The notes: generated by a model from the sequence alone, not told the origin. A stretch of 64,000 bases of DNA from Curtobacterium sp. VKM Ac-2865 (GCF_015350905.1 NZ_JADKRZ010000001.1:620001-684000); one strand, 5' to 3'; positions 16,471-25,568 are shown, counted from the stretch's first letter. Numbers and translations are program-made.

Positions 16471-16827
16471 ATGAGCACGACTGACGACACCGTCCCCGAC
16501 GGCCTGATGCCCGCCGATGTCCTGGCCTCCACCACCCCGGTGGCCGTCTACGGCTTCGCCCGCGCGAAGGCCGGCAAGGAGCAGGAGCTCGAGGACGCGA
16601 TCCGCGCGGTCATCCCGGCGGTGCGGGCCGAGCAGGGCCACGAGCAGTACTGGGTGCACACCACGAAGGAGCAGCCCGGGGCGTTCGCGTTCTACGAGCG
16701 CTGGTCGTCCGGCGCGGACATCGCCCGCCACGTGCAGCAGCCGCACATGCAGGACTACTTCGGGAAGCTGGCCGACCTCGTCGAGGGCGACCTCGAGGCC
16801 GAGTGGCTGTGGCCGCTCAGCGACTGA
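16471..16827 (+). CDS. Antibiotic-biosynthesis-type (ABM) monooxygenase
   Basis: This 118-residue protein has one ABM ferredoxin-like domain (VAVYGFARAKAGKEQELEDA, VRAEQGHEQYWVHTTKEQPG, FAFYERWSSGADIARHVQQP), the YgiN/quinol-monooxygenase-like family. Members oxidise quinols or act on polyketide-like aromatics as cofactor-free dimers. GAAGGA lies about 9 bases before ATG 16471, and a TAGCGT element near 16412 fits its promoter. The last 73 bases overlap the oppositely oriented Nudix gene. AraC control is inferred from the divergent layout. Confidence 0.85.
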   Translation: MSTTDDTVPDGLMPADVLASTTPVAVYGFARAKAGKEQELEDAIRAVIPAVRAEQGHEQYWVHTTKEQPGAFAFYERWSSGADIARHVQQPHMQDYFGKLADLVEGDLEAEWLWPLSD

Positions 16828-17504
16828 CCCTCCTGGTGCGCGCTGCGAGCCGGTAGGCCGTGCAGGGCTGCCCACTGCAGGAGCAGGATCGTCTTGCCAT
16901 CGACGATCCGGCCGTCGTCGAGCATCGCCAGCGCCTGGTCGAGGGGCATCTCGAGGACCTCGATCTCCTCGCCCTCCTCGGCGACGCCGCCGCCCGCGTC
17001 GACCAGGTCCTCCGGTCCGTAGGGCGCGGCGTAGCAGTGCACCCGCTCGGTCACGGAGCCGGGACTCATGTACGCGTCGACCACGTGGGTGAGCGGGCCG
17101 AGCCGGACGCCGAGCTCCTCGTGGGCCTCCCGCCGGACCGCGGTCTCCGGGTCGTCGGCGTCGAGCAGCCCCGCCGCGACCTCGACGAGCATCCCGTCCG
17201 GGTGGTCGTTGACGTACGCGGGCCAGCGGAACTGCCGGGTGAGCAGGACCGTGGCGCGCACCGGGTCGAACGGCAGGACCGCCGCGCCGTTGCCCCGGTC
17301 GTAGGTCTCGCGCTGCTGCGTCGTCCACGAGCCGTCTCGGCCCCGGACGTCGAACGTGGTCCGGCGCAGCACGTGCCAGCCGTCCGAGGTGACCTCGACG
17401 TCCCGGACGACCACGTCGGGGTTGCGGTCGAGGCCGCGGCCGACCTGGTCGAGACCGGTCCGTCCCCTGCTGTCCGGTCGCGTCGTCCCTCGTGTGGTCG
17501 TCAT
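16755..17504 (-). CDS. Nudix hydrolase, NudK/ADP-sugar pyrophosphatase type
   Basis: The Nudix box of this 249-residue protein is the NudK-like form GLLDADDPETAVRREAHEEL followed by G, with the metal-binding RREAHEEL core intact. Upstream, QFRWPAYVND and VEVAAG fit the nucleoside-diphosphate-sugar pyrophosphatase group (ADP-ribose or GDP-mannose). ATG 17504 is 6 bases after TAGCGT (complement of 17511-17516), so it is probably leaderless. The Ser-rich C-terminal tail of about 30 residues is coded antisense to the end of the ABM gene and is probably not part of the fold. Confidence 0.87.
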   Translation of the reverse strand: MTTTRGTTRPDSRGRTGLDQVGRGLDRNPDVVVRDVEVTSDGWHVLRRTTFDVRGRDGSWTTQQRETYDRGNGAAVLPFDPVRATVLLTRQFRWPAYVNDHPDGMLVEVAAGLLDADDPETAVRREAHEELGVRLGPLTHVVDAYMSPGSVTERVHCYAAPYGPEDLVDAGGGVAEEGEEIEVLEMPLDQALAMLDDGRIVDGKTILLLQWAALHGLPARSAHQEGQSLSGHSHSASRSPSTRSASFPK

Positions 17505-17532
17505 CCCTCGACGCTAGCGGGCCGCGCGCGGG

Positions 17533-18258
17533 TCAGGGGCAGACCGCCTGCGTCGAACCCTTGGTGTCGTTGACGACGACGGCCATGACGAGGTCGTGCT
17601 CGGCATCGCCGCCCGTCGTGTCGAAGTGCAACCAGTGTCCGTCGGCGGTGGGCGTCACGTACTCGCGGTAACCGCCGGTCTGCGCCTCCCACGTGTCGAC
17701 GGTCTTGACGAGGTCGGGGTAGGCCGACCGCACCGCGTCGGCGGTCGAGCCGAGCGCGATGCCGGTCGTCGTCAGGACCGGCGACGAGAACGCATCGGGA
17801 GGGGCAACCTGTCCGGCGACTCGGACGTACCGGACGCCTGGTCCGGAGTCGTCTTCTCCGATCTGGACGCGGTACCCGGAGCTGTCCGGGTTCGTCAGGT
17901 CGGTCGAGGTCCAGTCCCAGAGCGTGGCACAACCGGAGGGGGCCTGCCGTGTGAAGCCAGCCGGCGGGAGGAGCGTGTCAGCGTCGGCGGCGCCGAGGGT
18001 GACCGGTCCGAAGGACGAGGGGCCGAAGAGCCAGGTCGACGGGCCGGACGCCGGCGCTGTCGGCACCGCGGTCGGTGTGCTCGTCGCTGTCCGAGACGGA
18101 GACGCCGTCGCCGTCGGTGTCGGCGTTGCTCGGGCTGTGCTGGCGACCGGCGGCGCGGCACTCGGAGCTCCCTGGCCCGGCACGGCGGCGCAACCGGTGA
18201 TGCTGAGCAGCAGCGCGGCCAACCCGATGGTCAGGGCGGAGGTACGGTGTGTGGTCAT
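17533..18258 (-). CDS. Secreted lipoprotein of unknown function
   Basis: This 241-residue protein has a signal peptide ending in the lipobox SITGC, so the mature protein is anchored at Cys23. A Thr/Pro/Ala/Ser-rich linker of about 60 residues leads to a folded domain with FGPVTLGAADADTLL, two Cys (SGCATLWDW and the terminal AVCP) and GIALGSTADAVRSAYPD. The GxxxLGxT-like phrase recurs, as in two-unit stress or inhibitor-like domains, but I do not assign a family. GAAGGGGG precedes ATG 18258. The message probably ends in the short gap before the Nudix start. Confidence 0.7.
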   Translation of the reverse strand: MTTHRTSALTIGLAALLLSITGCAAVPGQGAPSAAPPVASTARATPTPTATASPSRTATSTPTAVPTAPASGPSTWLFGPSSFGPVTLGAADADTLLPPAGFTRQAPSGCATLWDWTSTDLTNPDSSGYRVQIGEDDSGPGVRYVRVAGQVAPPDAFSSPVLTTTGIALGSTADAVRSAYPDLVKTVDTWEAQTGGYREYVTPTADGHWLHFDTTGGDAEHDLVMAVVVNDTKGSTQAVCP

Positions 18259-18391
18259 GTGATGGCCCCCTTCACTCAGCAATGTCGCCGCAGCGCTGAT
18301 CCTGACAGGTCGGGCCGAGGTCCGACGGCCGATCGACGTCGGCCACCTCGCAACGGCGGATGCGGCCGCACGAGCGAGTGTGGCGTATCGG

Positions 18392-20554
18392 TCACACCCG
18401 GCCGGCGAACCGGTACCGGAAGCCGTCACCGGTGTTGGCCGTGACCACGACGTCGTAGTACCCCCACTCGTCCACGGGCCACTCCACGATCTCGCGCCGC
18501 CGGCCGGCGACGTACGTCGTCGAGCGGTGGGTGACGAAGTCGTTCCCCACGATGTCGAACCGCACCTCGGCACCGCCGGCGTTCTCGAGCACCACGCGGA
18601 GCTTCCGGTGTGCCCCACCGGTCGTGGTGACCGCCGCATGCGGGAGTCCGACGTCCCTGCGGTGGCCGGGCACGACCGTCCCGGCGAACCGCCGGAGGAA
18701 CCGGTCCGGTCCGTAGACGCTGACGTCGTACCGGCCGTCGGTCTGCGCGGTCTCCCACGTCCAGGACGCCGTGGCTCCGGGGGCGATGGTGTGCGGATCG
18801 GCGCGGAACGGCAGGGCGATGTTGGGGTAGACCAGGTGGTTGACGCCCTGGGTGCCGTCGTTGCCGAGTGTCAGGGTGACCACACCGGTCTGCCGGTCGA
18901 CCACAGCGTCGGCGCGCTGCCGGTAGGGCAGCGCACGGCGCTTGACGGCGCCGGCGTCCTGGACGGGCATCTGCTGCGCACCGATCGCGGGCTGCGCGAT
19001 GGGGGGCTTCGCGTTGTCGGCGTCCGCGGCGGCGACGAGCTCCTGCGTCTGGACGAGGCCGGGCACCACGTCGGGCCCGGGGATGCTCGTGTCGGGGTGG
19101 GCGAAGTCGAAGCAGCTCGTCAAGTCGCCGGACACGGTGCGGCGCCAGGCCGAGATGTTCGGTTCGGTGACGCCGGTGACCTGCTCGAGGAACCGGATGA
19201 CCGAGGTGTGGTCGGCGACCTGCGAGTTGATCCAGCCGCCACGGCTCCAGGGCGACACGACGGTCATCGGCACGCGGGCGCCCATGCCGATGGGGAGTCC
19301 GTCGACGAACTCGTCCGGGGTCCCGGCCTCGGGGAACGGGGGCACGACGTGGTCGAAGTAGCCGTCGTTCTCGTCGTAGTTCACCAGCAGCACGGTGGAG
19401 GCCCAGGTCTCCGGGTTGCTGAACAGCGCCTGCACGACGGCGTTCGTGTAGTGCGCGCCGTAGTCGGGGCTCGCCGCGGGGTGCTCGCACCAGCCGTACG
19501 GCGCGATGACGTAGGACACCGTCGGCAGGGAGTTCGTCGCGCAGTCCTCACCGAACTGGCTGAGCAGGTGGGAGACGTCGAGGCCCTTGCCGGAGTTCGG
19601 CTTCCACCCGTCGTGCAGGCCGGCGTCGGCGGCCAGCTGCTTCCGTACCGGGTCCGTCGAGGCGAGGGCGTCGTGGTACTGCTGGAACAGCCAGAGCGGG
19701 TTGTCGCCGTAGTCGCCGACGTAGGGGTCGGCACCGCTGTCCCCGACCTCGTCGTTGGCGTAGGTCTTCCACGTCACGCCCGCTGCCTGCAGTCGTTCGC
19801 CGTAGGTGCTCCAGCGGTAGACGGGCTCGTAGTCGGCCGGGTTGTCGGTCGCCGGTCCGCCCAGGCCGCCCTGCGGGTTGATCGTGCCGGTCCACTGGTA
19901 GAGCCGGTTCGGTGTCGTCGGGCCGTTGAGGGAGCAGTGGTAGTCGTCGAGGATCGTGAAGGCGCTGGCCAGGGCGCGCTGGTACGGGATGTCCTCCTTG
20001 GTGAAGTACCCCATGGTCTGCGCGCTCTTCGCGTCGACCCACTGGTTCCAGGCGCCGTCGTTCCACGCGGTGTGCCCGCCGCCCCACGAGTGGTCGAGGC
20101 CACCGGCGTTCTGGGCGTTGTACTTCGTGGTGTCCAGGCGGAACGGGAGCATCGCGCCGCCGTCCGTGCGGGCTGCGGCCGGCTGGTGGAAGACGTTCTG
20201 TCCGCCGGGCAGCTCGAGGGCCTGCTTGTCGGAGAACCCGCGGACACCGGGCATCGTGCCGTGGTAGTGGTCGAACGACCGGTTCTCCTGCATGAGGACC
20301 ACGACGTGCTTGACGTCCTTGATCGACCCGGTCCGGCGAGCCGCGACGGTCGCTGCCGAGGCGGCGTCCGCTCCGCGACCGAAGGCCGAGCCGGCCGCGA
20401 CACCGGCCATGATCGACGCGGCTCCGCCGAGGAGCAGTGCGCGTCGGCTGAGTCCTGGTCGGACCGGACTCGGGTACGTCGCGTCCGGGGTGAGCGGGGG
20501 CGCAGCGGTCAGGTGGACGTCGGGTGCTCCGTGCTCGGGCTTCGAGGTGCTCAC
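18392..20554 (-). CDS. Tat-exported phosphocholine-specific phospholipase C
   Basis: This 720-residue protein of the non-haemolytic PLC/acid phosphatase superfamily (PF04185) ends with two DUF756-type beta domains. A twin-arginine signal occurs around Arg37-Arg38 (LSRRALLLGG), with an unusually long N region. The catalytic block VVVLMQENRSFDHYHGTMPG and the later SYVIAPYGWCEHPAASPDYG and NYDENDGYFDHV match the family's metal and nucleophile regions. It should release phosphocholine from phosphatidylcholine or sphingomyelin, for phosphate or host-lipid use. GTG 20554 overlaps the upstream stop (GTGA), with AGGAAGG about 8 bases before it. Confidence 0.9.
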   Translation of the reverse strand: MSTSKPEHGAPDVHLTAAPPLTPDATYPSPVRPGLSRRALLLGGAASIMAGVAAGSAFGRGADAASAATVAARRTGSIKDVKHVVVLMQENRSFDHYHGTMPGVRGFSDKQALELPGGQNVFHQPAAARTDGGAMLPFRLDTTKYNAQNAGGLDHSWGGGHTAWNDGAWNQWVDAKSAQTMGYFTKEDIPYQRALASAFTILDDYHCSLNGPTTPNRLYQWTGTINPQGGLGGPATDNPADYEPVYRWSTYGERLQAAGVTWKTYANDEVGDSGADPYVGDYGDNPLWLFQQYHDALASTDPVRKQLAADAGLHDGWKPNSGKGLDVSHLLSQFGEDCATNSLPTVSYVIAPYGWCEHPAASPDYGAHYTNAVVQALFSNPETWASTVLLVNYDENDGYFDHVVPPFPEAGTPDEFVDGLPIGMGARVPMTVVSPWSRGGWINSQVADHTSVIRFLEQVTGVTEPNISAWRRTVSGDLTSCFDFAHPDTSIPGPDVVPGLVQTQELVAAADADNAKPPIAQPAIGAQQMPVQDAGAVKRRALPYRQRADAVVDRQTGVVTLTLGNDGTQGVNHLVYPNIALPFRADPHTIAPGATASWTWETAQTDGRYDVSVYGPDRFLRRFAGTVVPGHRRDVGLPHAAVTTTGGAHRKLRVVLENAGGAEVRFDIVGNDFVTHRSTTYVAGRRREIVEWPVDEWGYYDVVVTANTGDGFRYRFAGRV

Positions 20555-22494
20555 CGGGTGCCTTCCTGGTGGGTGCTGGGGGTGGGATCGAGGACGAGGT
20601 CGGTGCTGCCGGCGGTGGGTGCACCCATGACGGCACGGCGGCGGAGGACGAACAGGGCCACACCGAGCGCGAGGAGGCAGAGGGCGAGCGCGGCCGCCGT
20701 CAGGACCGCGACGGGGCCGGTGAACGCCAGCAGCCCGGTGGGGTCGGACGTCCGGGCGCCGGTCGGGTCCGTCTGCACGCCGGTGCCAGCGGGAGCGCCG
20801 TTCCCTGCGGCCGCCGCGCTGCCTGCTGCGCCGCCGGTCGTGCCGCCGTCTCCGCCCGCGTGTCCGGCGCCCCCGGCACCGTGCCCTCCGGCACCGGCCC
20901 CCGACGTCGTGAGCACGAGGGTCGCCGCGACCGCCGCGTGGTCAGACGTCCACGCGTTCGCGCGGGAGCCCTGCACGGGGAACCCGTCGACGGCGGTGTG
21001 CGCCTCGGTGACCCGCACCGGCCCACCGACGTCGACCGCGTCGACCCGGCCGATCGTGGCCGGTGCCGGGGCGGCGGCAGCGCGTGCGGGCTCCGCGCCG
21101 GCTGCCTGTCCGGAGAACACCGCTGTGGTGCTGCCGGGGTCCTGTGCGACCGAGGGGTTCGCCGTGCGGAACGCGTCGGTCAACCCGGCACGAGCGAGTA
21201 CCGTCGTCACGGGCCAGGCGACCGGACCCGCTCCGCAGGTGTCGGTCGACGCGGTCCAGTCGAGGTGTGACGGGGACCGCACGGCGCCGAGCAGGAGCAC
21301 GCGCTCACCGGCAGCGACCTGCCGTCGGACGGCTGCGGCGATGGCCGCCGCCTGCCGGTACGTCTCGGTGGCGCGCTCGGCCGTGACGGTGGCCGTCGCG
21401 CCGACCGTGCACACCTGGGCGGGATCGACGGGGTTCGTGGCGAGCCCGGCGTTCCAGACGGACACCGACCGCCCGCGCACGCTGATGGTCGAGGCGATCG
21501 CCCTGACGCCGGCCGGCACGCCGGTCCTCGGGGTGACGTCGTAGGGGCTCAGCGTGGCGAGGCCGTCGCTGGTCTCCTGCACGTGCCAGCCCACCACGGC
21601 AGCGAGGGCGGCGCCCTCCGTGCCACCGGTGTCCTGCAGTGCGAGGAGGTCGATGCGGTCGTGGAGCACCGACCGGGCGAGTTTCTCGACGGCGTCGTCG
21701 ACGTGCGAGCCGCCGGCCCATGCCTCGAGCGTCTCGGCCGTGAGCGTCGGCGCCGTCCCCGGTCGGGCGATCGGGAGCTCGACGACCACCACACCCGTCA
21801 CCCCGTCGGCGTCCGTCGCGGTCACCGTCACCAGGGCCGGGTGCGCCGGCACCGCGCCCGGGGCCGTCCCGGTGACCAGGCCGTCGGGCGACACGTGCGC
21901 CCACGCGGGGCCGGCGGTCAGGGCGAACCGGACCGCACTCGTCGGCGCTCCCCCGTCGGTGGCGCGCCAGAGCCCGGCGACCGACCGGTGCAGGGCGGCA
22001 CCCGCCGTGGTCACCGGTTCGACGACGTCGTCCGTGACGAAGTGGGGCGTCGTGGGGGCCGAGGAACCGACGGTCGGCGGCTTCGGTGCGAGCGCGAAGG
22101 TGACCGGCGGCGCGAGTCGCTGGTACCCGTCGTGGTACAGCAGCACCGCGGTGAGCGTCGTGCCGGCGGGCAGCCCTGCCGTCGCCAGGTCCGCGGTGCC
22201 GGAGGCCGTGGCCGGGACGTACGTCCAGACCGTTGACGCGCCGTGCGAGACGCCGTCCGAGGGCACCGTCGCGGGGTCGGTGTAGACGCCGATCCAGTTC
22301 GTCGCGTCCGGTGTGGCGGTCGCGAAGGTGAACCGGACCGTGTCACCGACGTGCGCGCCGGTGGTGTCGAGGTGGAGCGAGCCACCGTCGGTCGGGACGG
22401 CCGCGGCTGCTGTGGCCGCGCCTCCCGGCATGAGGACGGCACCGGCGAGAGCGGCCAGGGCGGCGAGGCCCAGGAGACGACGTGAGAAGCGCAC
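20551..22494 (-). CDS. Cell-wall-anchored phosphoesterase-like surface protein (LAFTG)
   Basis: This protein of about 647 residues starts with a signal peptide, then a beta domain of the SLHLDTTGAHVGDTVRFTF/NWIGVYTDP type, a putative Ig-like unit (FALTAGPAWAHVSPDGLVTG), and an endonuclease/exonuclease/phosphatase-like fold (DLLALQDTGG, RVLLLGAVRSPSHLDW, RVDAVDVGG, AWTSDHAAVAA). The C terminus is a sorting signal: LAFTG, a hydrophobic helix and RRR, the LAXTG form used by class E sortases. A Gly/Ala-rich linker precedes it. Several EEP catalytic residues are degenerate, so activity is uncertain. GTG 22494 is the likely start; a longer form from 22536 is possible. It is translationally coupled to the phospholipase C gene. 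Confidence 0.75.
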   Translation of the reverse strand: MRFSRRLLGLAALAALAGAVLMPGGAATAAAAVPTDGGSLHLDTTGAHVGDTVRFTFATATPDATNWIGVYTDPATVPSDGVSHGASTVWTYVPATASGTADLATAGLPAGTTLTAVLLYHDGYQRLAPPVTFALAPKPPTVGSSAPTTPHFVTDDVVEPVTTAGAALHRSVAGLWRATDGGAPTSAVRFALTAGPAWAHVSPDGLVTGTAPGAVPAHPALVTVTATDADGVTGVVVVELPIARPGTAPTLTAETLEAWAGGSHVDDAVEKLARSVLHDRIDLLALQDTGGTEGAALAAVVGWHVQETSDGLATLSPYDVTPRTGVPAGVRAIASTISVRGRSVSVWNAGLATNPVDPAQVCTVGATATVTAERATETYRQAAAIAAAVRRQVAAGERVLLLGAVRSPSHLDWTASTDTCGAGPVAWPVTTVLARAGLTDAFRTANPSVAQDPGSTTAVFSGQAAGAEPARAAAAPAPATIGRVDAVDVGGPVRVTEAHTAVDGFPVQGSRANAWTSDHAAVAATLVLTTSGAGAGGHGAGGAGHAGGDGGTTGGAAGSAAAAGNGAPAGTGVQTDPTGARTSDPTGLLAFTGPVAVLTAAALALCLLALGVALFVLRRRAVMGAPTAGSTDLVLDPTPSTHQEGTR

Positions 22495-22675
22495 CCGAGC
22501 ATGACAGCGGCGGCCCTTGAATCGGGACTGGACCATCCGTTGCGGATCGGTGAACGACGCCGAGCGACTTCGCCGGACCTGTCCAGGTCCGCTGTCACCG
22601 GTTCGTCGTGATCGCTTCCCCTGCTGGTCGTTCCACGGGCGCCACCTGGACAGCTCTGGAGCCGACGATCGCTCG

Positions 22676-23410
22676 GTGCGCGCTCACTACCAGCTCATCG
22701 CGGCCGACGTCGCCGACCGGATCCTGCGGGCCGAGTTCGACCCGGAGGCTCCCCTGCCGTCCGAACACGTGCTCGCCGCGGAGTACGGCGTCGCGCGCGG
22801 CACCGTCCGGCACGCCCTCACGCGGCTCCGCCAGCAGGGGGTGGTGGACGCCCGCCCCGGCTCACGGTGGCGCGTCCGTTCGGCGGAGCAGAGCCAGGAC
22901 CCCGGCCGCCTCGACTCGTTCGCGCAGTGGGCTCGTGCACGAGGACTCGAGCCAGGCGGCCAGGTGGTGGCGACGGACGAGCTCCTCGCGACCGTGGTCG
23001 AACGCCGGCGACTCCGGATGGAGCCGGGCGAACAGGTCCTGCACGTCACCAGGCTCCGGTCGTTGGACGGCCGGGACGTCATGGTCGAACGGACCACGTA
23101 CCCCGCGTGGATGGCAGCGGTCATCCGCTCGATGCCCGACTGGCAGTCGTCGGTCGCCGCGGCGATGGAGGACCGGTTCGGCGTGGTCATCGCCACCGCG
23201 GAGAGCACGATCGACGCGGTCGCTGCGTCGGCCCCGGACGCGGCGCTCCTCGGGGTGCCCGAGGGCTCGCCGGTGCTGCGGGTGCAGCGCCTGAGCCTGG
23301 ACGCCGAGGGTCGCCCGGTCGAGCTCGGGGACGACCGCTACGTCGGTGGGAGCGTCGCGTTCCTCGTCCGGTCCGGCGACGACCAGGGTTGCGCGGCTTG
23401 TTCTACATAG
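22676..23410 (+). CDS. GntR-family (HutC/UTRA) regulator
   Basis: In this 244-residue regulator, residues 1-70 are a winged helix typical of GntR (YQLIAADVADRILRAEFDPE, PLPSEHVLAAEYGVARGTVR), and residues about 85-235 are a UTRA ligand domain (PGEQVLHVTRLRSLDGRDVM, PEGSPVLRVQRL). GTG 22676 is chosen because it starts just before the helix and follows GACGAT (22664-22669) by 6 bases. It stands divergent to the surface protein/phospholipase operon and could regulate it, for example in response to a choline or phosphate-ester product; that link is only positional. Confidence 0.82.
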   Translation: MRAHYQLIAADVADRILRAEFDPEAPLPSEHVLAAEYGVARGTVRHALTRLRQQGVVDARPGSRWRVRSAEQSQDPGRLDSFAQWARARGLEPGGQVVATDELLATVVERRRLRMEPGEQVLHVTRLRSLDGRDVMVERTTYPAWMAAVIRSMPDWQSSVAAAMEDRFGVVIATAESTIDAVAASAPDAALLGVPEGSPVLRVQRLSLDAEGRPVELGDDRYVGGSVAFLVRSGDDQGCAACST

Positions 23411-23423
23411 GTAGGTTCAACGC

Positions 23424-23762
23424 ATGGACCCGATCAGACGCGTGACCGCTCCCACGCTCGAGGTGCTCGATGCACTGCTCGCGAGCGACGGACCGACCTG
23501 GGGGCTGCTCGTCATCAAGGCGACCGGACGACCGGCCGGCACCGTGTACCCGATCCTCGAGCGCCTGGAGCGCCAGGGGTGGACGCGTTCCACGTGGGAG
23601 GACGACACCGACCGCTCCGGTCCGCGGCGTCGGCTCCACGAGTTCACGGCCGAGGGTGCCGTGGCTGCGCGCGAACTGGTGCAGGCCCGCGGCGATGCAG
23701 CCCGTGCTGCGGCACGCGCTGCCGGGACCGCCCGCCCGACCCACCGGCCGGTGGCCCAGTGA
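23424..23762 (+). CDS. PadR-family regulator
   Basis: This 112-residue winged-helix protein has the PadR pattern LEVLDALLASDGPTWGLLVI, GTVYPILERLERQGWTRS and an Arg-rich tail. TAGGTT (23412-23417) ends 6 bases before ATG 23424, indicating a leaderless message whose promoter overlaps the end of the GntR gene. Its stop overlaps the GTG of the membrane protein gene (GTGA), a common PadR-plus-membrane-partner layout in actinobacteria. It probably represses its own operon. Confidence 0.87.
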   Translation: MDPIRRVTAPTLEVLDALLASDGPTWGLLVIKATGRPAGTVYPILERLERQGWTRSTWEDDTDRSGPRRRLHEFTAEGAVAARELVQARGDAARAAARAAGTARPTHRPVAQ

Positions 23763-24598
23763 GCGCGCTCGACCGACTGCTCGTCTCCGCTGCCGTCGCC
23801 GCCTCTCCGCTGGAACAGCGCGCCGCCCGGCACGAGCAGTGGCTCGCCGACGTCCGCGACGCCCACGAACTCGACCTCTCGCCGACCGCCCTCGCGTTCG
23901 GCGCACTCACCACGGCGCTCTTCCACCGACGCGCCGGCCACCGATCCACCTGGGGGAACACCATGACCACGATGCCCGGCACCGTCCGCAGCACACCGCA
24001 CACGATCCCGACGATCCCGGTCCTCCTGACCCTGGCCGTCGTGTCCTTCCTTGCCGGCAGCGTGGGACTCGGGCTCGTGCAGCGCTACAACGGGATCGCA
24101 GGCAGCCTCCCGGTGTTCCTGCTGATCTCGATCGTCCTCACCGTGGTGCCCGGGCTCGCCGTGGCCGCGAGTGTCCTCCTCGTCACCGGGGCGCCGATCC
24201 GCCGCCGGGCGGTGGGTGCACTGGTCGTCCTGGCCGTGACCGCCCTGTGGTGGTCGGTCCAGACCGGGTTCTTCAACCCGCCGGTCTATCCCGCACTGTC
24301 CCTGGGGATCATCACGGGCGCCTGGCTCGCCGTCTGGCTCGTCGTCCTCCGTCGCCCGGGCTGGACCTGGTCACTGCTGCTCCTGCCGGTCCTGGCCTCG
24401 GTCCTCGTGTTCCCGCTGTCGAACGGCGTGTACGAGACCCAGCTCGCCTACTCACTCAAGGCTGCGGTCTCGTCCGCGACCGCGCTCGTGCCCTTCCTCG
24501 CCGCGCTGCTGGCCGCGACGATCGCCGGCCGGCTGTCCAAGGGGACGCCCACCGGCTTCGCGCAGCACCCGGAGGCGCTGGCGGCCACCAGCGCCTGA
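23759..24598 (+). CDS. PadR-coupled membrane protein
   Basis: This 279-residue protein starts with a cytoplasmic helical segment of about 55 residues (LLVSAAVAASPLEQRAARHE), the permease-prefix type often found beside PadR genes, then about six to seven transmembrane helices. Function is unknown; related pairs have been tied to envelope stress or drug export. GTG 23759 overlaps the PadR stop. The TGA at 24596-24598 directly abuts the stop of the convergent ASCH gene. Confidence 0.7.
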   Translation: MSALDRLLVSAAVAASPLEQRAARHEQWLADVRDAHELDLSPTALAFGALTTALFHRRAGHRSTWGNTMTTMPGTVRSTPHTIPTIPVLLTLAVVSFLAGSVGLGLVQRYNGIAGSLPVFLLISIVLTVVPGLAVAASVLLVTGAPIRRRAVGALVVLAVTALWWSVQTGFFNPPVYPALSLGIITGAWLAVWLVVLRRPGWTWSLLLLPVLASVLVFPLSNGVYETQLAYSLKAAVSSATALVPFLAALLAATIAGRLSKGTPTGFAQHPEALAATSA

Positions 24599-24934
24599 TC
24601 AGGACGGCTCGATCGCGAGTTCAGCCACCTCGACGACAGCGTCGTGCGGCATGTCGGGGTAGTAGTTCTCCCGGAGCTGGTGCGCGAAGAGCTCCATGTC
24701 GGTTCCCGGCGGCTGATGCGCCTGTTCGGCGGTGAGGGTGTCGAGCCGGTACTGGTGGACCGCCGTGACGGTGCCGGCCACCGGTCCAGCCGTCGGGTGG
24801 CCCTCGAAGACGAACGTCGCGGGGCCCATTGTCACGGACTCGTTCCACCGCACGGTGGTGACCTTCTCGCCGCTGAGGACCGCGTCGTGGTGCTTCTGGT
24901 GGAAGTGGATGGTGTCCGGAGGAGTGTCGACCAT
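24599..24934 (-). CDS. ASCH-domain protein
   Basis: This 111-residue single-domain protein has the opening IHFHQKHHDAVLSGEKVTTV, typical of ASCH (PUA-related, RNA-binding) proteins, including the conserved Lys/Thr of the substrate cleft. Some ASCH proteins are RNases or amidohydrolases acting on modified nucleosides. ATG 24934 is 6 bases after CACGAT (complement of 24941-24946), fitting a leaderless message. It stands divergent to the P-loop gene, with start codons only 55 bases apart. Confidence 0.8.
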   Translation of the reverse strand: MVDTPPDTIHFHQKHHDAVLSGEKVTTVRWNESVTMGPATFVFEGHPTAGPVAGTVTAVHQYRLDTLTAEQAHQPPGTDMELFAHQLRENYYPDMPHDAVVEVAELAIEPS

Positions 24935-24989
24935 GTGACCATCGTGCCGGACGCCGGTCCGGCTGACGATCGCGTGCAACGATCACCGT

Positions 24990-25508
24990 GTGGCCACACT
25001 CGTCAGCGGGAACCCCGGTTCGGGGAAGTCGACCTTGACCGCGCTCCTGCGGAACCAGGGCATCCGCGCGCTCGATTCCGACGAGGTACTCGGCCTGGCC
25101 GCCTGGATGGACGCGTCGGGCGAGGTCGTCGGTGACGGTTCCCTCGAGCCCACGCCCGAGCTGCTGGCGACGTGCTTCTGGGGGTGGTCCGGCCCACGGG
25201 TCGCGCAGGTCATCGACGAACTGGGCGCCGACGGGGTGCTCCTCGGCATCGCCGTCAACCAGTGGGACTTCATCCACCTGTTCGACCGCCTGGTCCTGCT
25301 CGAACTCGACGCCCCGACGCAACGTGATCGGGTCGCTTCCCGCGATCCGCTCTTCCGGCAGCAGATCGCCGTCGGCCTCCCGGTGATGCAGGCGCAGATG
25401 CTCGACCACGGAGCGCAGACCGTCGATGCGACGCAGACCGCGGAACACGTCGCTCGCGACGTCCTCGCCCTCCTCCGCAGCGCCCGAGGAACTGGGTCGC
25501 TGGACTGA
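24990..25508 (+). CDS. P-loop kinase-like protein
   Basis: This 172-residue protein begins with Walker A GNPGSGKST (residues 7-15), followed by DSDEV (a likely second acidic site) and LVLLELDAPTQRDRVASRD, the lid-like region of small-molecule kinases such as the shikimate/gluconate/AAA_33 group. The substrate is unknown. The second of two overlapping GTG codons (24990) is in frame. AACGAT at 24978-24983 lies 6 bases before it and no ribosome site is visible. A palindromic repeat follows the gene. Confidence 0.75.
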   Translation: MATLVSGNPGSGKSTLTALLRNQGIRALDSDEVLGLAAWMDASGEVVGDGSLEPTPELLATCFWGWSGPRVAQVIDELGADGVLLGIAVNQWDFIHLFDRLVLLELDAPTQRDRVASRDPLFRQQIAVGLPVMQAQMLDHGAQTVDATQTAEHVARDVLALLRSARGTGSLD

Positions 25509-25568
25509 CGCCGGTCCGCCTCGGCTCCCAGCCCCGCTGCTGACTGCGGTCGACGGGCCGACCAGAGG

